Source: Mesostigma viride (lineage: Eukaryota; Streptophyta; Mesostigmatophyceae; Mesostigmatales; Mesostigmataceae). From it: 64,000 nucleotides of DNA. The stretch spans positions 2,083,345-2,147,344 of the forward strand of contig RPFO01000156.1 of assembly GCA_009746045.1 (NCBI GenBank), written 5' to 3'. The translations under genes and the position numbers were made by a program. Below are positions 33,629 through 64,000 of this stretch, piece by piece (the stretch's first letter is position 1; the number at the start of each line of letters is the position of its first letter). The notes beneath the pieces are model-generated. The model was not told the DNA's origin. It saw nothing but the letters and a program-made list of their open reading frames with translations, and ran no database searches.

Positions 33629-34290
33629 ATGTTCTTCTACAAGCAGCGGTTCCTCTCTCGTCGCAAGCGGTTGCACGACCTCACCTGGACACTGGACGAC
33701 GACCTGAGCCCCGCTCAGCAGCAGCAGCGACGTGACCTGTGGCCTGAATACCTACCTCCGCCACAAGCTAGCATGCAGGACCCCCAGAAGCCCAACAAGG
33801 TGTACTGGAGGGGCGGGGACCTGATGATCAACCACAAGATGTGGACGCCCCCAGCGGGCTAGAATAGCTAGTAGCCCTAGCTTGACTTCATTGATAGTCA
33901 CTGCCGCCGCTATGGTAGCCATGCTTAGAATGTTTGCCTAGCTGTGCCACCATGCCTAGTCACGTGCACCGCTAACGCACGGTACACAACCAGCCATAGC
34001 CATAGCTTAGTCCTTGTACAGCCATGCTAGCTACGTCCTGGCTTCGATCAGATTACTTGCCCACGCTCCTTGTTATGCCATGCTCACATGGGTCTTATTG
34101 CACCCACAGATTGCCGGATCGTTAGCGTGTCCGTTTAGCTAGCGCGCCCGAATGCAGCTGTGGCATGCCTTTGGCATGAAGGAGACTGGGGGTCTCTGCC
34201 CTTTCTCCTGTTGTGCACACACAGGGATTAAAAGCACTTCGGTGCTCCGTGACATCCCAACGGGAGCACGTGTTTAATTAGTTAATTAGT
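33629..34290 (+). mobile_element. Family B LINE fragment, plus-strand copy (ORF1 C-terminus and 3' UTR)
   Basis: KQRFLSRRKRLHDLTWTLDD through NHKMWTPPAG and a stop at 33860-33862, then a 3' UTR ending near a TTAAT-type tail at about 34274-34294. It forms an inverted repeat with 30466-31160. Confidence 0.7.
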
Positions 34291-34379
34291 TAATCCCATG
34301 TTCCCCTCCCACTGAGGACTTATGCTCACGTGACGCAGTCACGTGTCTATTAATTAATTAATTAATATAATTAATTCAT

Positions 34380-34695
34380 ATGCTGTGCCCATGCAGATCG
34401 AGAGTTGCTCTCTGCCGAGATGCCATGCACCCTAGCCATTGCCTAGCCGTAATTTTTCTGGCCCCCGCTGGTACGTTGTCTCACTTAATAATAATCTTCC
34501 ACCCCATGCCAGGCCTTTTAGGTATTATACATCATGTAATCAGATTATACATCATGGTGGTGCAGGTGCACCTTGTGCACCCGGAGTAGGTGGCGCAGTC
34601 TACACCCCCCCACCTGCAGGTTGTAGCTCAGAATGTACTAGAAATGCCCCCTCTCCGGGCTATGTGTCACATAAGGTCCCAACGGAGTTATGTTC
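34380..34695 (+). mobile_element. Diverged LINE 3' UTR ending at the (GAAT)n array
   Basis: The order of blocks is the same as in other family A 3' UTRs (CATGCAGA..GAGTTGCTCTCTGC, then GCACC..GGAGTAGG, then GGGCTATGTGTCACATAAGG and TCCCAACGGAGTTATG), but it is strongly diverged. It ends directly in the tetranucleotide array. Confidence 0.6.
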
Positions 34696-34861
34696 TTAAT
34701 GAATGAATGAATGAATGAATGAATGAATGGATGAATGAATGAATGAATGAATGAATGAATGAATGAATGAATGAATGAATGAATGAATGAATGAATGAAT
34801 GAATGAATGAATGAATGAATGAATGAATGAATGAATGAATGAATGAATGAATGAATGAATG
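34695..34861. repeat. (GAAT)n microsatellite, about 41 units
   Basis: A nearly perfect tetranucleotide array (one GGAT variant near 34728) directly follows a LINE 3' UTR end motif and so is probably an expanded retrotransposon tail. Confidence 0.95.
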
Positions 34862-34866
34862 ATGCA

Positions 34867-35130
34867 GACGCTACTCGTGACTTTCGCATGTAATTATTTT
34901 TCTACATCAATGAGATCAGCGTAGTACTAATGTAGTACCCTGCCCACTTGCGCCAGTGAGAGAAGCTAGGGCGCCCTCCCTCCTTCTCGCTGTGTATATA
35001 GGGTTGAAGGTTCCTTTACTCTGTATTGGCACCCACGTGACACAGTCACGCGCTTATTAATAATTAATTACTTAGCATAGTACTCCGTGGCATGCCCATG
35101 CGCGTGACACGTGCACTTGTACTTACTTAG
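34867..35130. repeat. Short dispersed repeats flanking the LINE cluster
   Basis: One block (about 34970-35060: GGCGCCCTCCCTCCTTCTCG, then CACCCACGTGACACAGTCAC) recurs near 39468-39540 in a SYP81 intron. A second (about 35070-35128: AGCATAGTACTCCGTGGCAT) is the reverse of sequences at 29375-29440 and 40436-40510. The second is palindromic around AGTACT ends and may be a small non-autonomous element. Confidence 0.6.
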
Positions 35131-35383
35131 TACTTAGGCATAAGAAAAACAGTCAGTGTCAAATATTGCTTGTTCGTACAGCAGCTAGAGCTCCACAATT
35201 CATGTATATCTAAGTATTTGGTGCAGGTGCTGTACGCCAAGTACTTTTTCATGCATTGAATAATCCATGCTTTCCTAAAATACATACGTTCTCTGGCACA
35301 ATGATGTTCAACTTCAGGCATGCGAGCCGGTGTACATGGGTTCACACTACACTGATTTGCCAATCTGGGTCAAAGTTCACCCT

Positions 35384-38300
35384 TCAGCTATTGTACCAAT
35401 CCAAAAACAGCAGCCCAAATATTGCCACTGCAAAAGTGAGAATGATGTACACACGTGTACTTCCAGACCTTTCTACTGCCTTTTTTAGCTCCACATTCCC
35501 TTTCTCCATGAATTGCGTTGCCTCTACCGCCTGCAACCACAAAGCACGACCCACACAACAGCAGCAAAGAGCACCACTCATACTCAGCGTCAATACAAGC
35601 TCGTGAAAAGATTCACAACCCAGACTACACCTACCGCAATAGATGCAAGGTCAGCAAGGGCGTACTGGTGGATCAACGGGCAAGTAGCAAGCAAGGGGAC
35701 ATCATGGCGAGCAATCCGCAAACTCTGGCAAGCAGGCTGACAGACGGGCCAGACAAGTCTAGTGCAGCAACAGTGCTCTGGATGGCGTATCCTTCAGCAT
35801 GTTGACTGGGCAGATGGGAGTATGCACCCATGACTCCCATGTCTATTAATCGAGGTGCGTCGTACCCGTAGCAGTTTATACAAAAATAAACAATATATCA
35901 AAGAGACAACTAGTGCAGGCCAGAAATCTGGAAGAATCGGGACCATGGTGGTAGCTGCACGTTTGTCGAGTCGTTCAGGATGATGGAAGGGAATGGAGGT
36001 GGATATGTGTAGCCCTGGATATTAAAAATTATGGCTGGCTAAGGCTCATCGAGACCTAGACGGATGAGCTAAAAGATGAACAATATATGATAAATAAAGA
36101 TGTTTATATAATAAATGATCATTGATCATTGATCAATGATAAAAGAAAGTTACGGCTGTGGTCAGTGAGGCTAGAAAAAGGCAGGCCTTGCCAGACCCCA
36201 GACATTGTTGGTCTTGGACCGGGGACCCCAGCTTTATCTCACAAACACGTCCCACATGTTTGCGCAATGTAGGAAGCTTTTAAGAAAGCTCAAAGGATAA
36301 CTAAATATCTGTGCAAGCAAGAAATAGCAGCCTGGTGGCACTCCCATTTTCCATGCAACACCCTGATGCCACCTCCAAGCAGCGGTGGAGGCGATGGCAT
36401 ATATACGCTGTGTACTGGAGTACAATCTTGTTCCATGCTGATCTAGAAATGAGGACAGGTGTATTTCCTGTAGCGCACAATAAACACATCGCACAACACA
36501 TCGTGCCAGATCGCTTGCACCACAGCCTATTATATGCCGTGTGCAAGGTTACAAATTGCGCCTGCAGCATGGCTACTATCATACGTGGATTAAAACTACA
36601 CTGTATTATACTGTGGCAGTCACAATAGCTATAGCGATATTGCCCACCTGGTTGTACAGCTGCTCGATCTGCTCCCGCTGCTGCAGCACCGTTGTGGCAA
36701 ACATGTGGTTGAGCGCCGATACCTCGAGCATCTTGCTCTCGGCCTCGCGAACGCTGTCCATCAGGCCACTCAGCTCCTCCTGTCGGCATGGTACCACGGG
36801 TCGATTTAAACCATAACAACACGGATAGGCATCTGTAGACGGGTCGGTTGAAAACAGCTGTCACGGGCCGGCTTGTCACAGGTCGGTTGGCATACGCAGA
36901 TTGGAAGTATAAGGTTTGACACGCGTCGTTTGGCACCCGCGGCAAGTAAACTTTTAATACATAAAATCATTCGATAAAACATTTGAAAACACGCGGTTTG
37001 AAACACAGACCAGGTGACATATGTCGGTTGGGACATCTCGTCTCAGCAAACGCGGCGTAAAGCACAACATTTCGCACGCGTGAATTGCTTCGACCCCTTT
37101 CTTCCCCAGCCCCATTACGCACTACCCGCGACGCCCTCCCAGGCACGGCCCCCTGCTATTCCCAATGAAGGCCATTCCACGATCAGCGCGGCCAAGGACG
37201 CAGAAGCGCAAAGTCCAAGCTTTGGGTTTACATAACCCACGCTCCTCACATACCTAAGTCCTCACATACCTAGTCTAATCTAATAGAAATTTATTACATG
37301 GAACGATGCAGATTCGAGACGTTGCTTGATCATCAGGCCCTTCTTTTTCTCACCCAGCTACCGCTTCCCATGGGGGGCCGGTCGTGAGACTGTCGTGGAA
37401 GTGTCAACACCCCCATGCAAACTCACCTCCAATGCCGAATGCTCCTCCTCTTCCTGCAGCAGCTGCTGCTGCCGCGGCGACGCCTCTCCCCCCCCGCCCC
37501 CCGCCCCATTCTCTCGCCCCACCCCCCGGGTCTCCACGGGCCGCCTTGGCGACCCCATCTCGACCCACCGCCGGTCGGCTGCGCTCGCCTGCTTCCACGC
37601 GGCCTCGAGAGGGCGGGCCGGGCGGGCCGGCTGGGAGGGTCGGGTGACCCGCTTGGCAAGCGCCTGCTCGTAGCGCGCCGTGCGGCACTGGTCAAACACG
37701 GCCGTGGCGTATGCCAGCCGTTCGCTCAGAATGAGGACCTGCCATGGAGATGCAGTCAAGGGGTACGTGATCCCATGGTTGAGTGCTGTGGAGTTGAAAA
37801 AAGAAACGGGCACGAAGACCTAGCCAGCAAAGGTACGAACGATGAAGTGTAATGGGAGGGCCACGTGGCAAACAGGCGGGTGCTCCCTCAGAACGAGCAC
37901 GCTAGTACAAGGAGGAAAAGGGGCGAGGAAGACGCTCTCTGAGAATGAGGCCCTAGTGATAGGAGGGAAATGGGTCGAACAAGGGGGTGCTCGCTCAGAA
38001 TGAGGCCCTAGCAGGATTAGTTAGGGAATGGGGCAGACAGCCGGGTGCTCGCTCTCCCTGCCAGACTAATCATGCCTATGCCGCACCCTAATGGACAGCA
38101 AATAGTATGCGCACAAGCGTAAAGTGCGCATCAAGAAGCAAGAATTGACAAGGGAAGAAGCTGCGCGTGCATGCAAGTGCATGGGATGAGGTTGTACGTC
38201 TCCATTGTGCCAGGCGCGCTCTGAACGAGAGGGAGCTAGCCCCACCACTTGGGGCCACCCTCGTGGAACACTCAAGGGTACTCTTATATGTTGGGAGGAG

Positions 38301-41300
38301 GGATAGTACTAGCATGACATATCCTAGTTCGAACCCGGTCCAACATGCACCGAGGGAGGCTGACTGCAACAGCTGGGGATGCCTTCTGAGACCATGAAAG
38401 GATACCATCACCGATACAATAGGGCATTTTAACATATGTATAGCTCCATGGAACGATACCATCACAGATACTTTAGGGAATTATAACATTCAGTTGCATT
38501 GAAGGATTTCATGAGAGATACATTAGGGCATTTAAACATATCTATATAGCTCCATTGAAGGATACCATAACAGATACAAAAGGGCATTATAACTTTTAGT
38601 CCCATTGAAATGACCCTCATGTAACTATGACAGGCCTCCGCCCCCTCCCCCCCCACTCACCACCCCTTGCTCATGCGCGTGGCGCTGCGGGTTGCCACCG
38701 CCCGATCTCAAGAAGCCGAGGCCAAAGCCTCTGCTGCCACCTGCACGGTCATCCGCATCAGGAGCCACGGCACCATCACCAGATTTGGAGCCGGCCACGG
38801 TGGATTGGAGCGAGTCGATGCGTGCTTTGCAGGCTTTGATGAACAGGTTGACCTGGCAGCAACACAGGGGCACAGGCAGCAAGGGAATGGCAGCAGTCAA
38901 CTTCTCTTCCACCAGCCGGTTGGCCTGGCAGACGCATTGCAGGAGGCAGAAAGGAAGTATCGGTGGTCGATCTACATTCCACAAGGTCATCACACACATG
39001 CTGATGAGTCTTCACCTGGGTAATAGATTGGAGTAGGCCTAAAGGAAACAGCACCTTCCATTTGACAAGCACATGGGATAAGCACCTGACCAATACATGG
39101 GAGGGCCCTTCCAGGAGGCAGCAGCCATCAGCCTATGCACTTTCCCTTTGACAAGCACATGGGACAAGCACCTGACGAAAACATGGGAGAAGCCTTCCAG
39201 GAGGCAGCAGCCATCAGCCTATGCTTACCAGCACGTTTGACTTTGAAAGTCTCTATTCAGGAGGCTGTCCGCAATCTGAAACACAGGTCTAGGGTATAAG
39301 AGGACAGCATGCGCACACCTGAGCTGTACGATGCATGAGGTGACCCTGGCACAGCCCTACCCCATGCGACAATGAATTAATCATGAAGGCCGCTTCATGA
39401 CTATATCCATATCCTCTAAGGCCTGCCCGCTTGGGGCAGTGCGAGAAGCTAGTGCAAGCTAGTCGAGGGCGCCCTCCCTCCTCGTTGTGTATATGGGTCG
39501 GACGTTGCTTCATGGGTACCCACGTGACACAGTCAACGTGATTAGTTAATATAACTATTTAAGAGCCCTTTCCAAGGAATACATGTATGAAGAAGCCGCT
39601 TCATGAATCCCGCAGGGGGGTCAACGTGATTAGTAGATATAACTATTTAAGAGCCCTATCCAAGGAATACATGTATGAAGAAGCCGCTTTATGAATCCCG
39701 CAGGGGGGTCAACGTGATTAGTAAATATAACTATTTAAGAGCCCTATCCAAGGAATACATGTATGAAGAAGCCGCTTCATGAATCCCGCAGGGGGGTATC
39801 GCCATGGTCTTATAGGCTACCACCATGGTTTTATAGGCACAGCTCCCCATAATCCGATGCAGAAATCCGGCACACTCCTTCAACAGTTCAACGGCATGCA
39901 GTCTGCACCACCATGCTGGACACGCAGCGACGTCTATTATACAGCAGCTCTGGCATAGTGACCAACCTCATTCTCGATGCTGTCCCTCGCGGGTTCGCTC
40001 AGCTTTAGGGGGTCCAGGTAGTCCTGCTGGTGCGCGCGGATGAAGGCCTTCATCGTGTGGATGTTGTCCAGCTGCCGTCACCACGGAATAGGGAGAGGGG
40101 TAGGGAGGGAGAGGGAGAGGGAGAGGGAGAGGGAGGGAGAGGAAACATGTGCCGCACCACGATAAAGAGAGTGAATAGGGAGAGGGTAGGGGACAGGTGG
40201 CACATGGGTCAGGTGGCAGAGGACAGGTGGCAGAGGACGTGTGGTCCATGGGTCAGGTGGCACGGAGCGAAACCATGCTGACTGTACAAGTGGCACAGGA
40301 CGGTGGCGCAGTTGCAAGTGCTTTCAGTTGTCACCTCATGGGAACGGCTGCATGTCTGTTTATCCGCGTGTTTACTTCTTTGTGCGTGCGATGATGCTTG
40401 TGTGTACTTCGTCTCACTGCCGTAGGCGTGTAAGTAAGGTACTTGAGGGTCATGCGCATGGGCATGCCACGGAGTACTCTGCTAATCTCATTAGAAAAAT
40501 TATAACACGAAAGTTCAAATATCGTCTGCATCATGCACCAACCATATAGTCACTAGAGGGGAATGTAATCCTCATCTGAGCGTAGGCGTGTGTTTCTATT
40601 ATTATTTGTGTGGCCACACACGTGCGTGCCGTGCAATTGCTTCTGTGCGTGCAGAGTACGCGTACGTCTTTGCGTGTGCGTGCATGCATGCATGTGCGTG
40701 AGAGAGCGGGTGAAAGGGGGGGGGGGAGACCCTGGAAAATCACTTCAAAGAAACTGTACAGTGAGGGAAAACTGCACAGGCGCCGAGAAAACGGCTTGAC
40801 TTCCACACGCAAACACAGTGACGCACATGCCCATGTCCACAGCGGCAGGGCAGCAGCAGCGAGACATGCATGGACGGCTACGTTCACCCACCTGGGCAGG
40901 GATAGTGCAGGGATGCGTTGCCAATGCCATAGCAAACTTACGATATCGTAAGCCGTGGTCATAAACTCGGAAGTATGCGGCTTGGGCGGGAGAAGCCATG
41001 ACGCGGTAATTAATTTCAACTTTTCCTGGACGCATTCGACCGACAAGTGGACGACGACGCAAAGAACGCAGGGAGGTAAACGGAAGCCGTAGGGCAGAGT
41101 GAGTAGATGTAAAAGCTGCAGCAGCGGCAAAAGCTTTGACATGCGGTTGCTTGGTAACATTTTTTATTATTAATAACATAACTCGTGCAACATTTGCACG
41201 GTGATCTCGCGAGAACGCAAAGGCAGCCAGTGCAGACTAACCCCACGTACCTCACTTAAGCCATAGTCGACCGCCTTTTGACGCACGACTTCTCTATATT

Positions 41301-41322
41301 CCTGACTTCTGTCAAACGCCAT
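35384..41322 (-). CDS. SYP81: Syntaxin 18-type SNARE, SYP81 (7 exons)
   Basis: Exons in mRNA order: 41322-41251, 41025-40942, 40071-39967, 38852-38661, 37738-37427, 36779-36648, 35530-35384 (TGA). All introns are phase 0 and the spliced product is 347 residues. SYP81/STX18/Ufe1 is the ER Qa-SNARE for retrograde Golgi-to-ER fusion. The N-terminus MAFDRSQEYREVVRQKAVDY matches the family's 'DRT..F...V' start. The Habc region includes KAFIRAHQQDYLDP and HAHEQGVVLILSERL (formed across an exon join). The SNARE motif (about 262-325) reads ESKMLEVSALNHMFATTVLQ then QREQIEQLYNQAVEATQFME. A C-terminal anchor (VYIILTFAVAIFGLLFLDWY) ends two residues later. A Gly/Glu-rich linker in exon 5 is lineage-specific. 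It is head-to-head with the NEK kinase. Confidence 0.94.
37880..38060 (-). repeat. Echoes of the SYP81 exon-5 5' edge (acceptor side)
   Basis: The exon begins CAG|GTCCTCATTCTGAGCGA on the minus strand (37738). Copies in the upstream intron read GGCCTCATTCTGAGCGAGCA (about 37988-38008), GGGCCTCATTCTCAGAGAGC (about 37945-37966) and GTGCTCGTTCTGAGGGAGCA (about 37883-37905), most with AG or TAGG in front. Here the acceptor edge is copied rather than the donor edge. Confidence 0.75.
38390..38620. repeat. Degenerate minisatellite, about 60-bp unit, 4 copies
   Basis: Each unit carries 'CCAT(T/G)GAA(G/C)GATACCAT', then ACAGATAC, then TAGGGCATTT and AACAT. It lies in SYP81 intron 4. Confidence 0.75.
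39525..39800. repeat. Tandem repeat, about 88-bp unit, 3 copies
   Basis: Units read GTCAACGTGATTAGTARATA, then ACTATTTAAGAGCCCTATCC, ending CCGCTTCATGAATCCCGCAG and a GGGGG run. The copies are nearly identical, so the duplication is recent. It lies in SYP81 intron 3. Confidence 0.9.
40084..40142 (-). repeat. (CCCTCT)n sense-strand tract abutting the SYP81 exon-3 acceptor
   Basis: On the plus strand this is GGGAGA-type hexamers; on the gene's sense strand it is a C/T tract ending about 10 bases before the acceptor CAG at 40074-40072. It fits an expanded polypyrimidine tract. Confidence 0.85.
40436..40510 (+). repeat. Copy of the short palindromic dispersed repeat
   Basis: AGGTACTTGAGGGTCATGCG then CATGGGCATGCCACGGAGTA and CTCTGCTAATCTCATTAGAA closely match 29370-29460. 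It is the only dispersed-element copy recognised inside an intron (SYP81 intron 2). Confidence 0.65.
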
Positions 41323-42805
41323 TGGCAGCAGGAATGCTGCGATGGCTTTAAGAAACTGATGGCCCTCCCCGTCAGTATAGCGACATGAAGAACGTCGGAT
41401 AATACTATAGTTGGGTACAATTGTTACAGTGTGAATATCCCGACAAGCGCAAAAGCCTCATCATGCATCGCGTCATTATGCAAGTTTCCTCAGACAATGA
41501 CACCAGCACCGCTCAGCTTGTCTTAAAATATCTACACTGTAATCATCGAATCCGCATGAAAGGTTCTTAACTAAATGCAGTCCATTAATGGAAGTTGTTG
41601 CAGGGTTGTGAGTTTCTAGTGTGGCCGTGAGTCTATGGCGGACGCCGAGTTTGCACTGTTGCAGACGGCAGAACTTTGCCTACAGGATTCCCGGTTTACG
41701 TCCCCACATGAGGCGTGTACCTGTGTGTAAGACCGGTAGAATAATGAGGCGTGAATGTATATGCCACGTGCGGCAAACTTGTACAGCAAGGTACACGTCG
41801 CGTCGCCTGTGCATGTACAAGTGGCCTCGGGCACGTCTGTCTTTTAAAATCAAAAGATTTTGGTTTGACTAATGAATACTACAGATACTGAGTCAACTGG
41901 CACTACCTTCTGCGCAGTGGGAAGAAACCAGCGTGGGAGTAAAACTGCCTTTATGACCCATCATTGGCTAATAAAAAATATTCCCATTTCCCCGAAACTG
42001 CCTTGTTGACCGCATACAGATACTGAGTCAACTGGCACTACCTGCTGCGCCCAGGTGCGAGATTCTCTGCTGCCCATGTGCGGCGTGGGACACAACAACA
42101 ACCACAACAACAACCTTCTGCGCAGTGGGAAGAAACCAGCGTGGGAATAAAACTGCCTTTATGACCCATCATTGGCTAATAAAAAATATGCCCATTTCCC
42201 CAAAACTGCCTTGTTGACCGACTTCTGCGCGGTCCCGGCGCGATCACATACCGTTTTGTCGCTCTGAAGTAGGCTAGGAATCTCTTGGAATCTTCTTGCG
42301 TGCGCTGTCGAGCAACATGCACCGGACGTCCACACCACGTTGGCCCACTGCTGAATGAGTTGTGCGCCTCGTGGCTCCAGACTCCAGAGCTGGAGTTCTA
42401 ACCACTGACGAGTGACGACTGAACACCAGCACTGACCGCGCCCGGAATAGATTTGTGCTCACTGCTTGCGTCCCCTGCACCCACATTTTCGCCATAGCAA
42501 CACCGGTATATAGAAATGCGAGCAGGGCCGATCATGCCAATGAAATTACATTAGTTGCTGAAATGGGGACACTTGTCTTGATCGGGTTTTGGTATTAACT
42601 GTAACCACAGAAAATGCCTTGAAACTGTGGTAACTTGCCAGCGGTAACTTGTCGGGAGGAATGCGCGTCGGAGTAATGATTTTGTTCGACCTGGTTGACA
42701 AGTTAAACCATGTAGCACGGGAATTCTGGTCTGTCGCCAGGCCAGATGTTACCCTATGCTCTGACATTAACTTTCTTCTGACCAATTGATCGCCTGAATA
42801 AAAAA
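41323..42805. promoter_or_regulatory. Divergent intergenic region between SYP81 and the NEK kinase
   Basis: This 1483-bp spacer holds both promoters. A block of about 110 bp (GCAGTGGGAAGAAACCAGCG through AACTGCCTTGTTGACCG) occurs at about 41913-42010 and again at 42118-42221. The segment ACAGATACTGAGTCAACTGG is also repeated (41882 and 42016). No mobile element or gene was recognised. Confidence 0.6.
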
Positions 42806-63747
<20,942 letters not shown>

Positions 63748-64000
63748 GTGAGTGCTCTTTATGCGACATCCCCGCCGACTGGCGTAAACAAAACATATCG
63801 GATATTTGGATCGAGACGGAAAGAAACCTGCGTGGAGGCCATCCACCTCCCTAAAACTGTTTCTACCACCCTGTCTCTGTTTCTATTCCCATCTAGTATT
63901 TATACGTTCGTATTTCTATTCCCATCCACCATTTATACTTTTGTCTCCAGGAGCTGCAGTAGACCGGGAGCGTATTGCCAGGTGCTGCTTGACGTTATTC

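Larger units (their letters stand above)
28600..34862. mobile_element. Cluster of nested, broken LINE-like retrotransposon copies (two families)
   Basis: About 6 kb of overlapping fragments fill the tail-to-tail spacer between WDR43 and SYP81: ORF1 pieces, ORF2 C-terminal pieces and repeated 3' UTRs, each ended by a microsatellite. Family A matches the element at 3467-4945. Family B (minus copy at about 30466-31160, plus copy at about 33640-34290) has a different ORF1 C-terminus (WPEYL...YWRGGDLMINHKMW) and a different 3' UTR. No reverse-transcriptase catalytic core is present. Individual pieces are listed separately. Confidence 0.75.

Noticed and set aside
38315-38350. Possible B-box of a tRNA or SINE (AGTTCGAACCCGG)
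   Set aside because: No matching A-box, stems or 3' tail were found around it.
42330-42430. Possible tRNA on the minus strand (TCAGTGGTTAGAACTCCAGC)
   Set aside because: The D-arm/A-box-like text and an anticodon-like stem are suggestive, but no T-arm (GGTTCGA-type) or acceptor stem follows at the right distance.
63958-64000. Kinase exon 22 at the right edge
   Set aside because: A possible acceptor (CTCCAG at about 63952-63957) would continue in phase for the few remaining codons, but too little is visible to call the exon; GAGCTGCAGTAG in another phase would give a stop.

Overview
This is nuclear DNA of an intron-rich, photosynthetic eukaryote, most likely a green alga. The evidence is a plant-type CYP51, a plant-type SYP81 syntaxin, a likely plastid-targeted protein, a five-unit block of the Arabidopsis-type telomere repeat TTTAGGG, and GC-rich exons with GT-AG introns. 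I cannot name the species. No bacterial operons, CRISPR arrays, rRNA or convincing tRNA genes were seen.

Layout. Six genes form three consecutive head-to-head pairs: CYP51 (-, partial, 104-953) with an intronless prolyl 4-hydroxylase (+, 1615-2661); a multi-domain RimM-barrel/WW/'MPT-HGG' repeat protein (-, nine exons, 5104-14858) with WDR43/UTP5 (+, thirteen exons, 16357-27392); and the ER syntaxin SYP81/STX18 (-, seven exons, 35384-41322) with a NEK-family kinase (+, at least 21 exons, 42806 to beyond 63747). The divergent spacers are 661, 1498 and 1483 bp. Fragments of non-LTR (LINE-like) retrotransposons occupy the two tail-to-tail spacers (3.4-4.9 kb and 28.6-34.9 kb). I recognised none inside introns, apart from one short palindromic repeat in a SYP81 intron.

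Exon models were built by hand from splice sites, reading phase and family similarity. SYP81, WDR43 and the kinase close in phase across every listed junction. The repeat protein closes everywhere except one junction (exon 6 to 7).

The most unusual signal is in the introns. At least fifteen introns, in all five intron-containing genes and on both strands, carry one to several degraded copies of the adjacent exon's edge together with its splice site ('exon-edge echoes'). Introns also carry sense-strand C-rich microsatellites just upstream of acceptors, and many minisatellites with 12-93 bp units. Together these suggest introns growing by repeated local duplication seeded at splice junctions, leaving arrays of decoy splice sites.

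Functionally the genes are unrelated housekeeping genes: sterol synthesis, secretory-pathway hydroxylation, ribosome biogenesis, ER membrane fusion and a cilia/cell-cycle-type kinase. The plastid protein is of unknown function.
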